A DNA stretch of 64,000 bases from Deinandra increscens subsp. villosa. Taxonomy: Eukaryota > Streptophyta > Magnoliopsida > Asterales > Asteraceae. Each line of letters begins with the position of its first letter. Positions within the stretch are counted from its first letter, which is position 1. Positions 12,326 to 24,044 of the stretch are shown here, one piece after another. A program made the position numbers and the translations under genes. The notes under the pieces were generated by a model, which was not told the origin of the DNA, ran no database searches, and worked only from the letters and a program-made list of their open reading frames with translations. The stretch covers positions 24,540,963-24,604,962 of the forward strand of contig JBCNJP010000023.1 in the NCBI GenBank assembly GCA_039602395.1, given 5' to 3'.

Positions 12326-12584
12326 GCGTTTTATCTCTGCTTGTTTTTTTATCTTTTGGATTTCTCTTTTTTGTTATAATTTTTGTGAAGATCCCTCAAC
12401 ATTTTAAATCAAAAGTTAAGTTAATATATGAATGGAATGGAAATTTTAGAAATTGTTCTTTTTTTTTTGTAATGCGTGATTTTATAGGAACATAATGCGT
12501 AATTAGATTTTATTGTTGGGTTATTTGTGTTCAGCAACTATGACCTGAAAAGAAGAAGCCCTTAGAGAAGTATTTTTTTTAGAT

Positions 12585-12945
12585 ATTTGCGTGATTTTTG
12601 TTATGTGTGTGTGATTTGAGGACTGGGGAGTTTTGGGTTGCCTTGATATTTGTAAAGAATAAGCCCTTAGAGAAGTATTTTTTAGATAGTTGCGTGATTT
12701 TTTTGTTATGTGTGCGTGATTTGGGAACTGATTTTAGTTTTTGCTTTGATTTTTAGATAGTTACGTGATTTCTGTTGTGTGTGCGTGATTTGGGAACTAG
12801 TTTTAGTTTTTGCTTTGATTTTTAGATAGTTGCGTGATTTTTTGTTGTGTGTGTGTGTGTGTGTGATTTGGGATACTGGGTTTTAGGTAGCCTTGATTTT
12901 TTAGATAGTTGCGTGATTTTTGTTTGTGTTGTGTGTGATTTTTTT
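12585..12945 (+). repeat. Degenerate minisatellite, unit about 70 bp
   Basis: About five imperfect copies begin TTAGATAGTTGCGTGATTTT and continue with a GTGTGTGCGTGATTTGGGA block. The copies start near 12588, 12680, 12753, 12822 and 12901. The (GT)n core varies in length between copies. Confidence 0.75.
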
Positions 12946-13833
12946 ACTCCTTTAAAATTAATGCGTTTTTTCTTCTGTGTGTGCGTGATTTGGTTACCTC
13001 TTTAGAGAGTTACGTGATATTTTTGTGGTTGCGTTTTTTTTGTTTTCATTTATTGCGTGATGTAGGTGAATATTTTCATCGTAATTGTGTGATGCATGAT
13101 TCCGTTTTTAGAAAAATACAAATATACCCTTTTAGAGAAAAAAACACGCGGATCTATCGAATGCGCGGCTGAGATCCCTTCGCACGGAAATCGTCATTTG
13201 TACAATAACTTTACCATATAGACACTAGTATTTTCATGAACATATTAATATAGAATTATGCTAACACACTTTATAAGTCAGACAAAACCAATATTTTCAT
13301 GAACATATTTAGGATTCACGTATGATAAATTTATAAAATCATAAAAAACATCCTAACACACTAACTATATCACCAAAAAATATACATATTCCTTAAAACA
13401 TTAAAATGTTAAGAATATGATCATTGCGAATACCGGTATGAGAAAATAATTAAAAAAATGCAAACAATTGAAAGAAGCAGAAGTGTCGAAATCATTTTGT
13501 AGTAACCAATTCATGATTTTAAAATAAGAATTAAAAAAAAAACCTGAATCTTGATCGATCATAGAATTCATCTTCGCATGTAGGGTTTTTCCACAATATC
13601 GTACAGATTGAATCGCAATGATCTACTGGTTTAATCTTGACGACCACGATTTTGATTTTTGAGGAAAAACCGTAACAACCTCCAAGAAATAAGCATATTT
13701 AATAAAGCAGATTTTTGGGAATTGACAGATTACAATATTGCCCCTGTTCTCTAAAATGAACCCAATCCACATGGCATTCTATGATTGCATCCTAGTTTTT
13801 TTATGCTAAATGGTTCTTTTAGTTGAACCAAAA

Positions 13834-13835
<2 letters not shown>
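12946..13835. other. AT-rich non-coding stretch
   Basis: No coding region is supported. The end near 13735-13752 reads ATTACAATATTGCCCCTG, which in reverse complement resembles the GGGGCATTATTGTC at 10517. These two could be worn terminal inverted repeats enclosing the pseudogene pair, but the match is short and uncertain. Confidence 0.35.

Positions 13836-13882
<47 letters not shown>
13836..13882. repeat. (AT)n tract, about 47 bp
   Basis: This is a pure AT dinucleotide run at the left edge of the gene-remnant stretch. Confidence 0.95.
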
Positions 13883-13887
<5 letters not shown>

Positions 13888-15735
13888 CAAAGATAGATGT
13901 AGCTCTATAAGCAGAATCCTCCCATAGGAATACAACGATTTATGAAAATTCCATCATCTGAAATGTATAAAAAAATTTTATTGGGTACAAATCAAAATTA
14001 AATGAATTCTGCAACTAACATTCAAAGCAATTGTAGGTATTCTTTATTTGTTTAGTGAAAAACCATAGGACCATAATCCATCTATATTTGTCAAATATGG
14101 AAAACGGATAATCGTATGCTAGCCTCTATGATTGTGGACAACAGACAAATTGCTTTGACATAAGTTTTTAACAATACAGACAACCCTAAAGTTTTTCAAC
14201 TATACAAACTACCACATCATTGAACATATATTTAACTAATATTACATTACAATTATTTGTTCAAGGCTATCAACAATTAGAGGCTGTGAAGTTAAAAAAA
14301 AAGTAGCAACCAAGAACTCTCTAAACACGCACAACGTTGCCTGCAACCTGCAATCGTTGAGTCGAACAACCTAATTAAGAACCTAAAAGTTTGAATAGGA
14401 AACGCGAAATTGTTACATGATCTAACCTTCTTGAAGGTAACAAAAATGGTCTCGGTACCCTCGTATGACTACATTTGTAGTCTCATAGCAACATCCAAAC
14501 ACCACTATAAATGAGCATTTACTTGTTTAGATAGAACCTGCTTAGATAGGATCCTGAAACATTCGAACATCAAGCAAAAAGAGAACTTAATTGCAGTGAA
14601 AAAATCCATTATAAGATGATTTTATGATAACACAAAAATAGATATAAAGCTAAGAAAGAATTTGGAATGCATCTAAATAATAAGCTGAAAGAATTTTGAA
14701 GAGATGGATTTCGAAAACCATTGTATTTGACTTCTAATTGCTAGCTAGCCACCTTTTAGCCCACAATCAATCTTTCATGCAATATTTAGAAATTGTTAGG
14801 TCCACTATCAAGAGTGTCCATCAGAATCACTATAGTAGGAAGCCGAAGAGTTAGCGACCTTATGCTAAAAAACAATTGCACAAACCTGAATAAAAACAAT
14901 AATATTAAGAATATCTTTATTAATTACTATACTGCATCCAGGGTAGCACTACCATAACAAATTTCTGTACTTATTTCTTAAACATTCAGAATTTTTCAAA
15001 CTCTAAAAACATGTGATTGTCGAATTATCACAACTTTAATAGTAAATTCACATCTAGAAGCTATCTTCTACAACAGCTATCTTCTACAACTGGTTTTATT
15101 ATAGTTAGTTATCTGATTATGATTATTAAATCTTATTTTATGCCAATAATTCATAGGCAATGGGCATACCTGTGGGAAAGCTCTCTTTATACAACATTCA
15201 AATGCCCATCAGCAGCTGAACACTTACAGAGCAAACAATTTAAGTCATCATTTACCGAAATACAACAAAGCAAAGATCAAAGGAATACATAAAAGAAACC
15301 AAACTACCCAAAAATATATATTTTTTACACTTACACTTATGAATCATTTGCATCCAAAGCCCAATTCACAAAGGCTTTTAATCGTTTCTTCTTTTAGAAC
15401 CACTCTTAAAACACGTGCAGTTACACTTAGGCTTGTGAGTTTACATATGTGGTTCCACAAAATAAACTAATTTGCTTGGTTTAAAGGAACAGAAAATAGC
15501 CCATTAATGGTCAACTAAAGAGACCAGGACTTACACATTAGGATGTAAACATTTGCATCTTAAAAGTTTTCAACAATACAGACAACCCTAAAGTTTTTTA
15601 ATTATACAAACTTCTAAGATATCTAGAGATGACTTCTGCAAATAAGATCGTGTAAATAAGACCTGCAGTCAATCTAAAGACCTTAAGCCATGGTCACTAA
15701 AATTCTTTAGTTCGTATCAGAGATTAAAAAATTCA

Positions 15736-15832
15736 AGACACTGCATCACCATGTAAAACATTACCTCTGGTTAAAGAGAGTTTTCTAGCCAGCAACAAAC
15801 CAAAGGTAACTGCTGAGTTAATGTGACCTCCT
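15736..15832 (-). pseudogene. Fragment of a PIP-type aquaporin gene
   Basis: The minus strand reads GGHINSAVTFGLLLARKLSL, then, after a one-base frame change, FYMVMQCL. That is the first pore half-helix (loop B) and the following membrane helix of plasma-membrane intrinsic proteins, which form water channels. The family's NPA box is NSA here, and the rest of the protein (six membrane spans, about 280 residues) is absent nearby. The frame change and truncation make it a gene scrap, perhaps carried by a mobile element. I am fairly sure of the family and unsure of the origin. Confidence 0.6.
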
Positions 15833-16717
15833 GTTTCACATCAAATCAAAAATATATATATATATTTTTTAAAAGACATGATTCTTGATTCTTGAAGATA
15901 GTTAATGTTTTAGTATATTAAAAATATCAGTATGGTAGGACCTAAAACCAGGCATTTGATTGTCAAAGGTTAGAAAGTTTACTGTGATGAGGGGAAAAAA
16001 GGCGTAATAAAAGACCATGATAAGGGGCAATATTTTATTCAAGCTGCAATGAGAACTCGGTTTCTGCAAGTAACAAAACCAGCCAAACATGGACCAACTG
16101 CCATGGAAAGTCCAGCCTATTCCATTTATCATGAACATAAGAAAAAAAGTATGAATGACAATAAGGATTTCAAATATAATTATAAATAAATAATCTATTT
16201 ACCATAGCTAAATACCTTCTCCAGTTCTATTACAACTGCATCAAAAGAAATAGCTTGAAATAAAATCAGATGAAGACATCATATACTAAAACAACATGAA
16301 TCAAAGCAGGCACTAAGTAAATCAGAAAAAAATGATCTAAAGTTGATCTATAGCTGTGATGGAGCTTACAGTGATGGCCCCAGTACCAGCCCACCTCAGC
16401 CAGCTTCCCACCAAACAACAAAGCCTTCGCTGCAAACTTCCAAAAGCCAGCTTCCCACCAAAACAATTTTGTAATGTAAACCAACATCAACACTTAACAA
16501 CTTAACAAATAAGAGTATAAACCTGTGAAAATGAAAGAAAGTTGCAGAAAGGAGAGAAGACAAAGAAAACCTGCATATCAGAAGATCACATAAGCATCAA
16601 ATATCATGATACAAACATATGAGCTATAATAGGATGCATTACAACAAACATGCAATTAAGAAAAACCGATTCACGTAACAAAGATATCCCTGTAAAATCA
16701 ACGACTTAATTCTTTTT

Positions 16718-16897
16718 TCATTTCCGCGGATCACAAAAAGAAATTAAAATTGCACCTTCTTTTCTTTTGAAGTTGTATGAGCTGCTGCAAAGTGGGTTTA
16801 ATGTTTGAAGTTGTATGAGCTGCTGCAAATATTGAAGTTGCTCCTGACACAATCGCGGCTGATGACGTAGCTGTGGAGGTTGCGGCAGTTGATCCAT
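16718..16897 (-). other. Short Gln/Pro-rich open frame (59 codons), doubtful
   Basis: From ATG 16897 the minus strand gives a Gln/Leu/Pro-rich peptide starting MDQLPQPPQLRHQP and ending at TGA 16718. A splice-acceptor-like TTTTTCAG lies just upstream of the ATG context. Gln-rich starts occur in several plant transcription factor families, but no domain follows, so no function is claimed. Part of the sequence is an internal 27-bp duplication. Confidence 0.15.
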
Positions 16898-17754
16898 TTT
16901 TGCTCTGAAAAATTAGGTTTATAACCAACATAAAGAAATTATTTACACAAAGAATAATAACCACATTCCCTACCGTACTTCTAAGCAAAACATATGAAAC
17001 CAGCAGAGGTTTGTCAAGTACAACTACAAATAGAAAACATACAAAAGTATATCTCTTAACTAAAATTTGAAGAATCATAAAAATAACCATATCAAATATT
17101 GTCTCATGAAGTAATGGAAATTATTGATAGGGAAATCAGGAAAGCCAGTTTACAGGCTCGATACTGCAAAAAAAACAATTAATAAGACTGAAATATTGAT
17201 GCTTGATCTCTTAATCGCATCTAAGTAGACAATTCAACGTTTCAATAATAGATGGAAATTTACACACAAACCTTTTACTGAAGCATCGATTCCATGATTC
17301 GATTTGAGCATTTTTGTTGTTTCTAGTTCCTATCTTTGATTCATCTTTTTAGGGTTCGAGACTTTGAGAAGGGCGGCTGTGGTTAGTGGTTAGATTCATC
17401 TCCAGTGAAGTAGCCCTAGGGTAGAGAGATTTATCATCTGCTTTGTAATCGATTTGAATTTCAAAATTGTGTATGTGATAGGGTTTGATATCGAGATGAG
17501 CATGCGTGGTATTGAAGAGGGTTTCGACGTGAGACGGTTGGAGATGTCCAATGGAGGGGGAGAGATGTCTGAGTGATGCGGCGTTTGAGAGGAGAAAGGA
17601 TAAAGACTAAATTACCCTGATCCAATATGCTTGTAGTTGGTGGGGGTGGCTTTAAATGTGATGCTTCAAAAGGTTATACATGGTGCTAATATTCTTGTAC
17701 GTGTCTTAAGGATTAAGCATTTTTCATGACGAAAATACCCTTTAGGGCAATATG

Positions 17755-17756
<2 letters not shown>

Positions 17757-17790
<34 letters not shown>
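17757..17790. repeat. (AT)n tract
   Basis: This AT dinucleotide run directly abuts the left TIR of the element starting at 17791. Confidence 0.95.
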
Positions 17791-17793
<3 letters not shown>

Positions 17794-18307
17794 ATAGGGA
17801 TCCATGGAAAACCCCAAATTTTTGGAAAACCTAAAAAACAATCTTTTAACCATTGATTTAAAAATTGATGGTTGAGATTAAATGAGGGCAAGATTGTAAA
17901 ATGTGTCATTTAATGAAGGGCATAATAGATATACCAAAATTTTATTAATAAATGTTTAAATTAATTTTCTCTCGCCTATCTCTTATTTCCTAAAATCTCT
18001 ATCTCTCTTTCTCTCTCTCATTTAATTTTAAATTTCCAGGTCAATATTTAGAAAAAAAATAAACCTATTTTTACAAAAGAAAAAAAAAACCGTTGATAAG
18101 CAACATGACACATGTACAATTTGTTACACCTATGTAACATGAAACATTAAACCTATTTTTACCAGCGTAACGATTGTTACATAGTTGTAACAAATAACTT
18201 CATGTAACTTTTCCAAAAAATAAAGATATAATATACTCAACTGATAAGCGAAAATGAAACATGTACCAATTTGTTACCCCTATGTAACATCTTTACAAGA
18301 AACAAAA

Positions 18308-21300
18308 TGTAACATCCCAAGATTCAGATAAACTCGTAAGTTGTAGTTAATATAATAACTATGCTTATCATATATATATTTGGAATATTAGTGAATGCAT
18401 ATTTATATGATATATGTGCTATATGTGTATATGCATGATAATATAAGTGAATACGTAGTTGCAAAGATAAGAAATGGATAAATAGGTGTGATATATGTGA
18501 TTAGGATAGTATAGGTGCATGTGAAATATTCATTTGATGAATATATATATATGAAAATACGTGTTAGAGTAGCTAGCGTAAAGAAATTTCATGATAATAA
18601 ATAGATATAAAAGTAAAAGGGTCAAAAGTGTAAATTATGTAAAGATAAGAATACTTACGGGTATTGTACGTATCTATAACTATTATAAGTTCCCCGAGGC
18701 TTATAAACTATTATAAACATACCCTAAAATGGTTCGGTACATAAAATGATACGTATTGTAAAGTTAGAGGGACCAAAGGTGTAAATAATGAAAGTATATA
18801 TATATATATAATTATAAAAATAAATACATATGTATATGTATGTTATCGAGAGTGTCCCAAGCCTTAGAGACTTTATTAATTATGTTTTATAATAGTTCAG
18901 GGGTTAAAAATAGCAATTGGGGAAGTTCTGGGTTAGTTAAACACATTATAGAACCTAAGGGACCAAAACTGCCAAATGCAGAAAGTACCTCGCGGTACGC
19001 GAAGGGAGAGGGGAAACCTTCGCGTACCTCCGCCCAATTTCAAACCAGAAAATGACATTTTTGACTTGTCCAGCACGTTTTGACGAAATTGACCCTGTAT
19101 ACGTGTTGATTTCGAGCATGAGTCACCCTAGACACGTGTAAGGACCCTAGGCACACCCTACTAGCATAAATACACCCTCCAATCGGCCGAATATGCTCCC
19201 CAATTTCCGAATTCAAACCCGAAAAACCCTAGTTCGAACCAGAAACTTCACGGGTCGATTTCTCTCAAACCATAAAGAGTTAGGAGCTGAAATTCTGCAG
19301 TCAAGCTTCTATAGGTATGATCTAAAATAACCTCTTTAAGTTTTGGCTAAATAGATTCCTAAGTATAATTTTTAAAACTATGCTCAAATTAGGGTTCTTG
19401 AGCTTGTTTGGGTAAAATTGGATGATCGGGTGGGAATTAGGGCCTGAATTTTGGTAGGTCATCCTAAAATGATGTGTTTTTAGAAAGCCCTAAATTTTTT
19501 TCACAAAAAGAAAAGGTTTGGTATGATTTTTAGAAGCGGGTCAAAATTAGGGTTTTCTAGACATGGTTTTGATAAAATTGAATGATCGGGCTTGATTTAA
19601 GGTTCCATCTTTTGAAGGATATCATAAATGATATTATAACAGAAGCCCTAAGTTTATTTGATGAGAAAAGAAGTTTTGATGTTAATTTGGGAATTATGTC
19701 AAAATTAGGGTTTTGGAAGGTAATTGTCAAGTATTGGGATGACCATAATGTATTGGATGTTGATTTTTGGTATTAGAGCATGTTTACATATATATATTAA
19801 ATATATATAAGTTCAAATTTTGATAATTAATAATTAAGCTACTCGGTGCAACGATTGTAGTAATACCGCCTCATGGTCATCAATGACGCCTACACGGCCG
19901 GTAACGATCGTCACCAAATTCCAAACCCCGTGACCATTCCTCATAGTAATTCCGCCAAAATGATCGGTCATGAGGAAACACGAGCGGTAAAATTAAGGAG
20001 CAAAGACTTGAAAAAGATATAACAAAATATGTAAAGGGGGCAAAATAGTCATTTTGACTATTAAGGGTATTAACCAATAAAGAGTTGGGTTTTGGATAAT
20101 GGGGTAAGTCTTAAATGTGATTTGTAACCTTTAGGATGTCTTGATAGGGACATTACGTTAAAGCCATTAAGTAACTGATTCACGAGGACTTAACCAAAGA
20201 ATAATAGCTTCGCAAAGCTAAGGTGAGTTCTATGAGCCCACTTTTAAATATTTTAAATGTCTTAAACGTTTTTGGGCTGGCATACATACTGTGTTATGGA
20301 AAGTGTTTCCAAATGCTTATAAGTGTTGTTAAGTGTTATTGTTCATTTGGATTGACTATGTGATATTATGCATGTGAATTAAGTATGATGTGTTATGTGC
20401 TATACTCTGCTATGATATTAAATGTCCAAGTGATGTGGGAATTGTTACTAGACGTATAGTGAGTATGTAGGTATATATGAGAACTAATGATACATTTGCT
20501 TTATATATTATGTGGTGGATACGCCGCTGGTACATCCTATATATAAGCATAATAATATTAGTTACCCGGTATATCAGTAGTGTATAAACTCTAATGGTAA
20601 ATTGGGGAATGATCATTAGTTGCAATATATGGATACATCATCACTGTCTACTAATAAACCTAAGGCTCTTAGATATTTGATTAAAGGCATGTAGTGGTAT
20701 TGTGGAGGATAGGGATTGCTAGTAAGATACTCGTTATTGAATGAGTTGAACATGTTAAGTAAAGCAATCCGTAAGGTCATGGAGTGGATAGTACAGATGG
20801 GGCTCATGAAATAGGGAGACAAAAAGGGTAGTATTTCTCTAGCCGGTGTACGGAAGGGCCTACGTAAGGTAGTGAGACTGGCCATATCGGGATGCCTGGA
20901 TGGGAAGGATCTGTTTGACAGTCGACAATACTATCCTACCCTAAGGTGTACTTGATAACCACAAGTGACCAGAGATTCTTTAGGCTGCTCCGGGGTAGCA
21001 GATAAAGAATGAGGTATAGCAAGGCGTTGCTAGTGCAAAGAATATTGAATTTAATTAAACTAGGAAGATTTATGGGTTTGATGTTCCTGTTTATATAGAT
21101 TCCTGGTTATGTGTAAATTCTGATGTGTTAAGTTTTATACTTGTTAAAAGTTTACTAATGGGGTCAAGAAGACCCAGGAGAACTTGATTTGTCTTGCAGA
21201 TCAAGAAAGAGTTTTTTTAGAAACTTAGAACTCACCAGCGTAAGCTGACTTTTTAAGTATGTATGTCAGGTGATGGTGAGACTTCTGGAAGTAAGGATGG

Positions 21301-21534
21301 GACTTTGGTGATAAGGAAATGAATGGGCAAACAATCAAGAGGAAGCTTGTTGGACCGCTGGCATAGACCTAGATAGTTAAAGTTTATGTAATATTTAGTT
21401 TACTTTTGTAATTTGGCAATACGAATAAAGTTTTTAATATTTTCGCTGCGTTAGTATCTCTGTTATACCATGTGTTCTTGTGTAAATCCGACACGTGACC
21501 CCTACTGGAGCCAAGTCTAGGAGTGGGCGTCACA
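18308..21534 (+). repeat. 5' LTR of the central Gypsy element (3227 bp)
   Basis: TG...CA limits hold: it begins TGTAACATCCCAAG and ends GGGCGTCACA. The 3' partner is 69 bp longer after removal of the nested Copia, mainly because of a 77-bp tandem duplication present only there. Frames of 60-90 codons in it are repeated in both LTRs and are not genes. Confidence 0.95.
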
Positions 21535-21537
21535 AGT

Positions 21538-21549
21538 TGGTATCAGAGC
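21538..21549 (+). other. Primer-binding site (initiator Met tRNA)
   Basis: TGGTATCAGAGC lies three bases after the 5' LTR. It is complementary to the 3' end of plant initiator tRNA-Met and primes minus-strand DNA synthesis. Confidence 0.95.
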
Positions 21550-22058
21550 CTTGGTTTAAGAGATTTAGGTACTATTACGGTATCTAGACTTAAACTAGGA
21601 CTCTGGGGAGACAAAGTAAACTAAAGATAAGAGGTATAGGTGCCAGCCATGATACTTATGCCCAAAAGAATGAGGTTGCATTAGGAACATAATAAGTAGG
21701 GCTTAGGTTATAGGAGTATGGAAGTACCGAATTGCAATTACCTACTGCAATTTAATATTGACTTTATGAATATATCCTAAGTACTATCTATTGTGTGGCC
21801 GAATGTGGAGTAAGTCATTTGACAGTAAGATACTTGGTCAATGACTCGAGATAACTCTTTGAAAGAGGATTTAGAAACCAGTTTTGATTTAGAGTAGCAA
21901 AGAAAAGTGTGGACACTAGGAAGGAGTGTGTGGAAAGTAACTGGTTTTTTTGAATGCATCATAACTATATAATTGTATGACGTCTGCACTTATCTAATTG
22001 TTATGCCTTCAAAATTCAGATACTCGACTCACACGAATTCTGACATGTCTATAGGAGT

Positions 22059-23243
22059 ATGGTAAGAAACGGACAAGGAGATAGGAGGGTCGGTAGACCA
22101 CTGGGTTCTGGAAGACGAGCGCGTGCGAATCCTGAACCCGAGAATAATGCAGAAGCTAATTCATTCACTGATGAGCAAAGAGCGGCTATGGCCGCAGAGG
22201 TAACTCAAGTATTTCAAGCAGCATTACCTAACCTGATAGCTCAACTCCAAGGAGCTGTTGGTGGAGGTGTCGGAGGTGTCGGAGGTACCGGGGGAGCTGC
22301 AGGGGGAGAAGGTGATGCTAACGCAAATGAAGGGAATGTAGTTCCAGGAGGTCGAGATTTTCTTTTAAATCTTTTAGTGGATGTAGGCATCCATCCTTTG
22401 AAGGAAAAAGGGATGCAAGTTTGATTGTTCGATGGATTCGAGAAATGGAAGCCGTCATTGGCATTAGTGAATGTCGTGCGGATCAAGCTGTGAAGTATGC
22501 AGCTCATTTCTTTGTTGGCGAAGCATTGTTTTGGTGAGACTCAAATTTGCAGGCTCGAACTGAGGAAGCAATTGCAGCTATGCGATGGAATGATTTAAAG
22601 GATCTAGTGATGAGTAAGTTTTGCCCAAAAAGTGAGCTAGAGAAGATGGAAATTAACTTTCTAAAGTTTGAAGCAGGAAACTTGACTCACCAGGAATTCA
22701 CTAGTAAGTTTGACGAGATGTCAAGATTGGTACCAAGGTTGGTAACACCTGAGGAGGAAAAGGTGAAAAGGTACGTGCAGGCTCTTCCTGCAGCAGTGAG
22801 AAAGATAGTGAAGTCTCATGCTCCTAAGACGTACCAAGACGCGATTGACCTTAGCGCCACACTTTATGAAGAAAAAAATTGGTGATGAAGGCAGACCAGG
22901 CGAATCAAAGAGGAAGTGGTTAGAAGTGGAAGGAAGTTCGAAGAAAGGTGGCAGATATCACCGTAAGAAACCTAAGTATAATTCTAAAGGCAGGCGATCT
23001 AACTGTCCTAAGTGTGGTAAGAATCATTCGGGAGAGTGTAGGTTAGGAGAAAATAAGTGTTATTTCCTGTGGACAGGAAGGTCACTTTGCCAACCGTTAC
23101 CCAAGTCAGAAGAAGTGCTATGAATGTGGAGGAATAGGGCACATTAGACCTGATCATCCTAAGTTGGTGGAAAACCCGAAACCCTTAAGGACAATTGAAG
23201 CTCCAAAGGCCAGGGGTAGAGCATATACCCTGACTAGTTTTAG
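22059..23243 (+). pseudogene. Gag of the central Gypsy element, broken
   Basis: ATG 22059 starts MVRNGQGDRRVGRPLGSGRR, followed by a Gly-rich linker. A frameshift near 22390, a TGA at about 22537 inside the FW-DSN block and a frameshift near 22880 break the frame. The capsid part reads MRWNDLKDLVMSKFCPKSEL and NFLKFEAGNLTHQEFTSKFD. A basic linker and zinc-knuckle segments follow from about 22995 (CPKCGKNHSGEC), with another frameshift near 23060 before the last knuckle (CYECGGIGHI, about 23112-23140). The protein would be roughly 390 residues and would package element RNA. The gap at 23244 cuts the end. Confidence 0.85.
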
Positions 23244-23743
23244 NNNNNNNNNNNNNNNNNNNNNNNNNNNNNNNNNNNNNNNNNNNNNNNNNNNNNNNNN
23301 NNNNNNNNNNNNNNNNNNNNNNNNNNNNNNNNNNNNNNNNNNNNNNNNNNNNNNNNNNNNNNNNNNNNNNNNNNNNNNNNNNNNNNNNNNNNNNNNNNNN
23401 NNNNNNNNNNNNNNNNNNNNNNNNNNNNNNNNNNNNNNNNNNNNNNNNNNNNNNNNNNNNNNNNNNNNNNNNNNNNNNNNNNNNNNNNNNNNNNNNNNNN
23501 NNNNNNNNNNNNNNNNNNNNNNNNNNNNNNNNNNNNNNNNNNNNNNNNNNNNNNNNNNNNNNNNNNNNNNNNNNNNNNNNNNNNNNNNNNNNNNNNNNNN
23601 NNNNNNNNNNNNNNNNNNNNNNNNNNNNNNNNNNNNNNNNNNNNNNNNNNNNNNNNNNNNNNNNNNNNNNNNNNNNNNNNNNNNNNNNNNNNNNNNNNNN
23701 NNNNNNNNNNNNNNNNNNNNNNNNNNNNNNNNNNNNNNNNNNN
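23244..23743. other. Assembly gap (500 N)
   Basis: Exactly 500 N, so the size is probably arbitrary. Gypsy gag lies to the left and CACTA coding sequence to the right. The left CACTA end and its 3-bp target duplication must be in the missing sequence. Confidence 0.99.
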
Positions 23744-23911
23744 CTACAACCTCCGCTCACCAACCAAACAAGAGGGGGTTGACGCGGTTGACAGAGTGGC
23801 GTGCCAAATTTGAGAAAAGCGGTGGGAAAAAATGGTCAATAACATTTGATGCGCTGGGAAGGGTTGACGGGGTGCATAGACCAAAATTTTCGAGTTTTTT
23901 GGGAGACATTG

Positions 23912-24044
23912 TAATGGGAATTGTAATTGATTGATTCAATACAATGTACAGACAATCTAAATATAGGAAAACTAAATACAAGAAGAACCCTAAACAATTA
24001 CAAAAAGTACATATGACCACCCTATACAATATCATGAGTTAATA
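23912..24044 (-). repeat. 3' LTR of the young Copia (133 bp)
   Basis: It is identical by eye to the copy at 28398-28530. The Pol stop codon (24032-24034) lies inside this LTR, so the gene end overlaps the purine tract and the LTR start. Confidence 0.95.

Larger units (their letters stand above)
13883..17756 (-). other. Stretch with remnants of minus-strand gene(s) between (AT)n tracts
   Basis: Most of it is AT-rich, intron-like DNA. Short exon-like pieces read on the minus strand: an aquaporin piece at 15736-15832, a Gln-rich frame at 16718-16897, and leader-like CT-rich sequence around 17270-17600. A segment near 14160-14210 (ACAGACAACCCTAAAG context) recurs near 15570, and a 27-bp block is doubled at about 16768-16830. 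It could be a transposon that captured gene pieces, or a decayed host locus. No ends were identified. Confidence 0.35.

Noticed and set aside
16731..17090. 119-codon minus-strand frame with hydrophobic start
   Set aside because: It crosses what looks like an intron acceptor and a short duplication; no domain is recognised and it overlaps a different Gln-rich frame.
19200..19800. Repeated AACCCTA/TTAGGGT words resembling plant telomere repeat
   Set aside because: They are scattered within Gypsy LTRs and never in tandem arrays, so they are not interstitial telomere sequence.
18840..20885. Frames found in nearly identical form in both central Gypsy LTRs (for example 18840-19055, 19582-19776, 20616-20885)
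   Set aside because: They are duplicated LTR sequence with no known domain. Similarity between copies reflects LTR origin, not gene conservation.
21537..21549. tRNA-like TGGTATCAGAGC at three places
   Set aside because: These are retrotransposon primer sites directly after LTRs; no cloverleaf surrounds them, so they are not tRNA genes.
23164..23934. Long frames crossing the N run on both strands
   Set aside because: Most of the residues are undefined. The left part is Gypsy Gag and the right part CACTA sequence, so the frames are artefacts of the gap.
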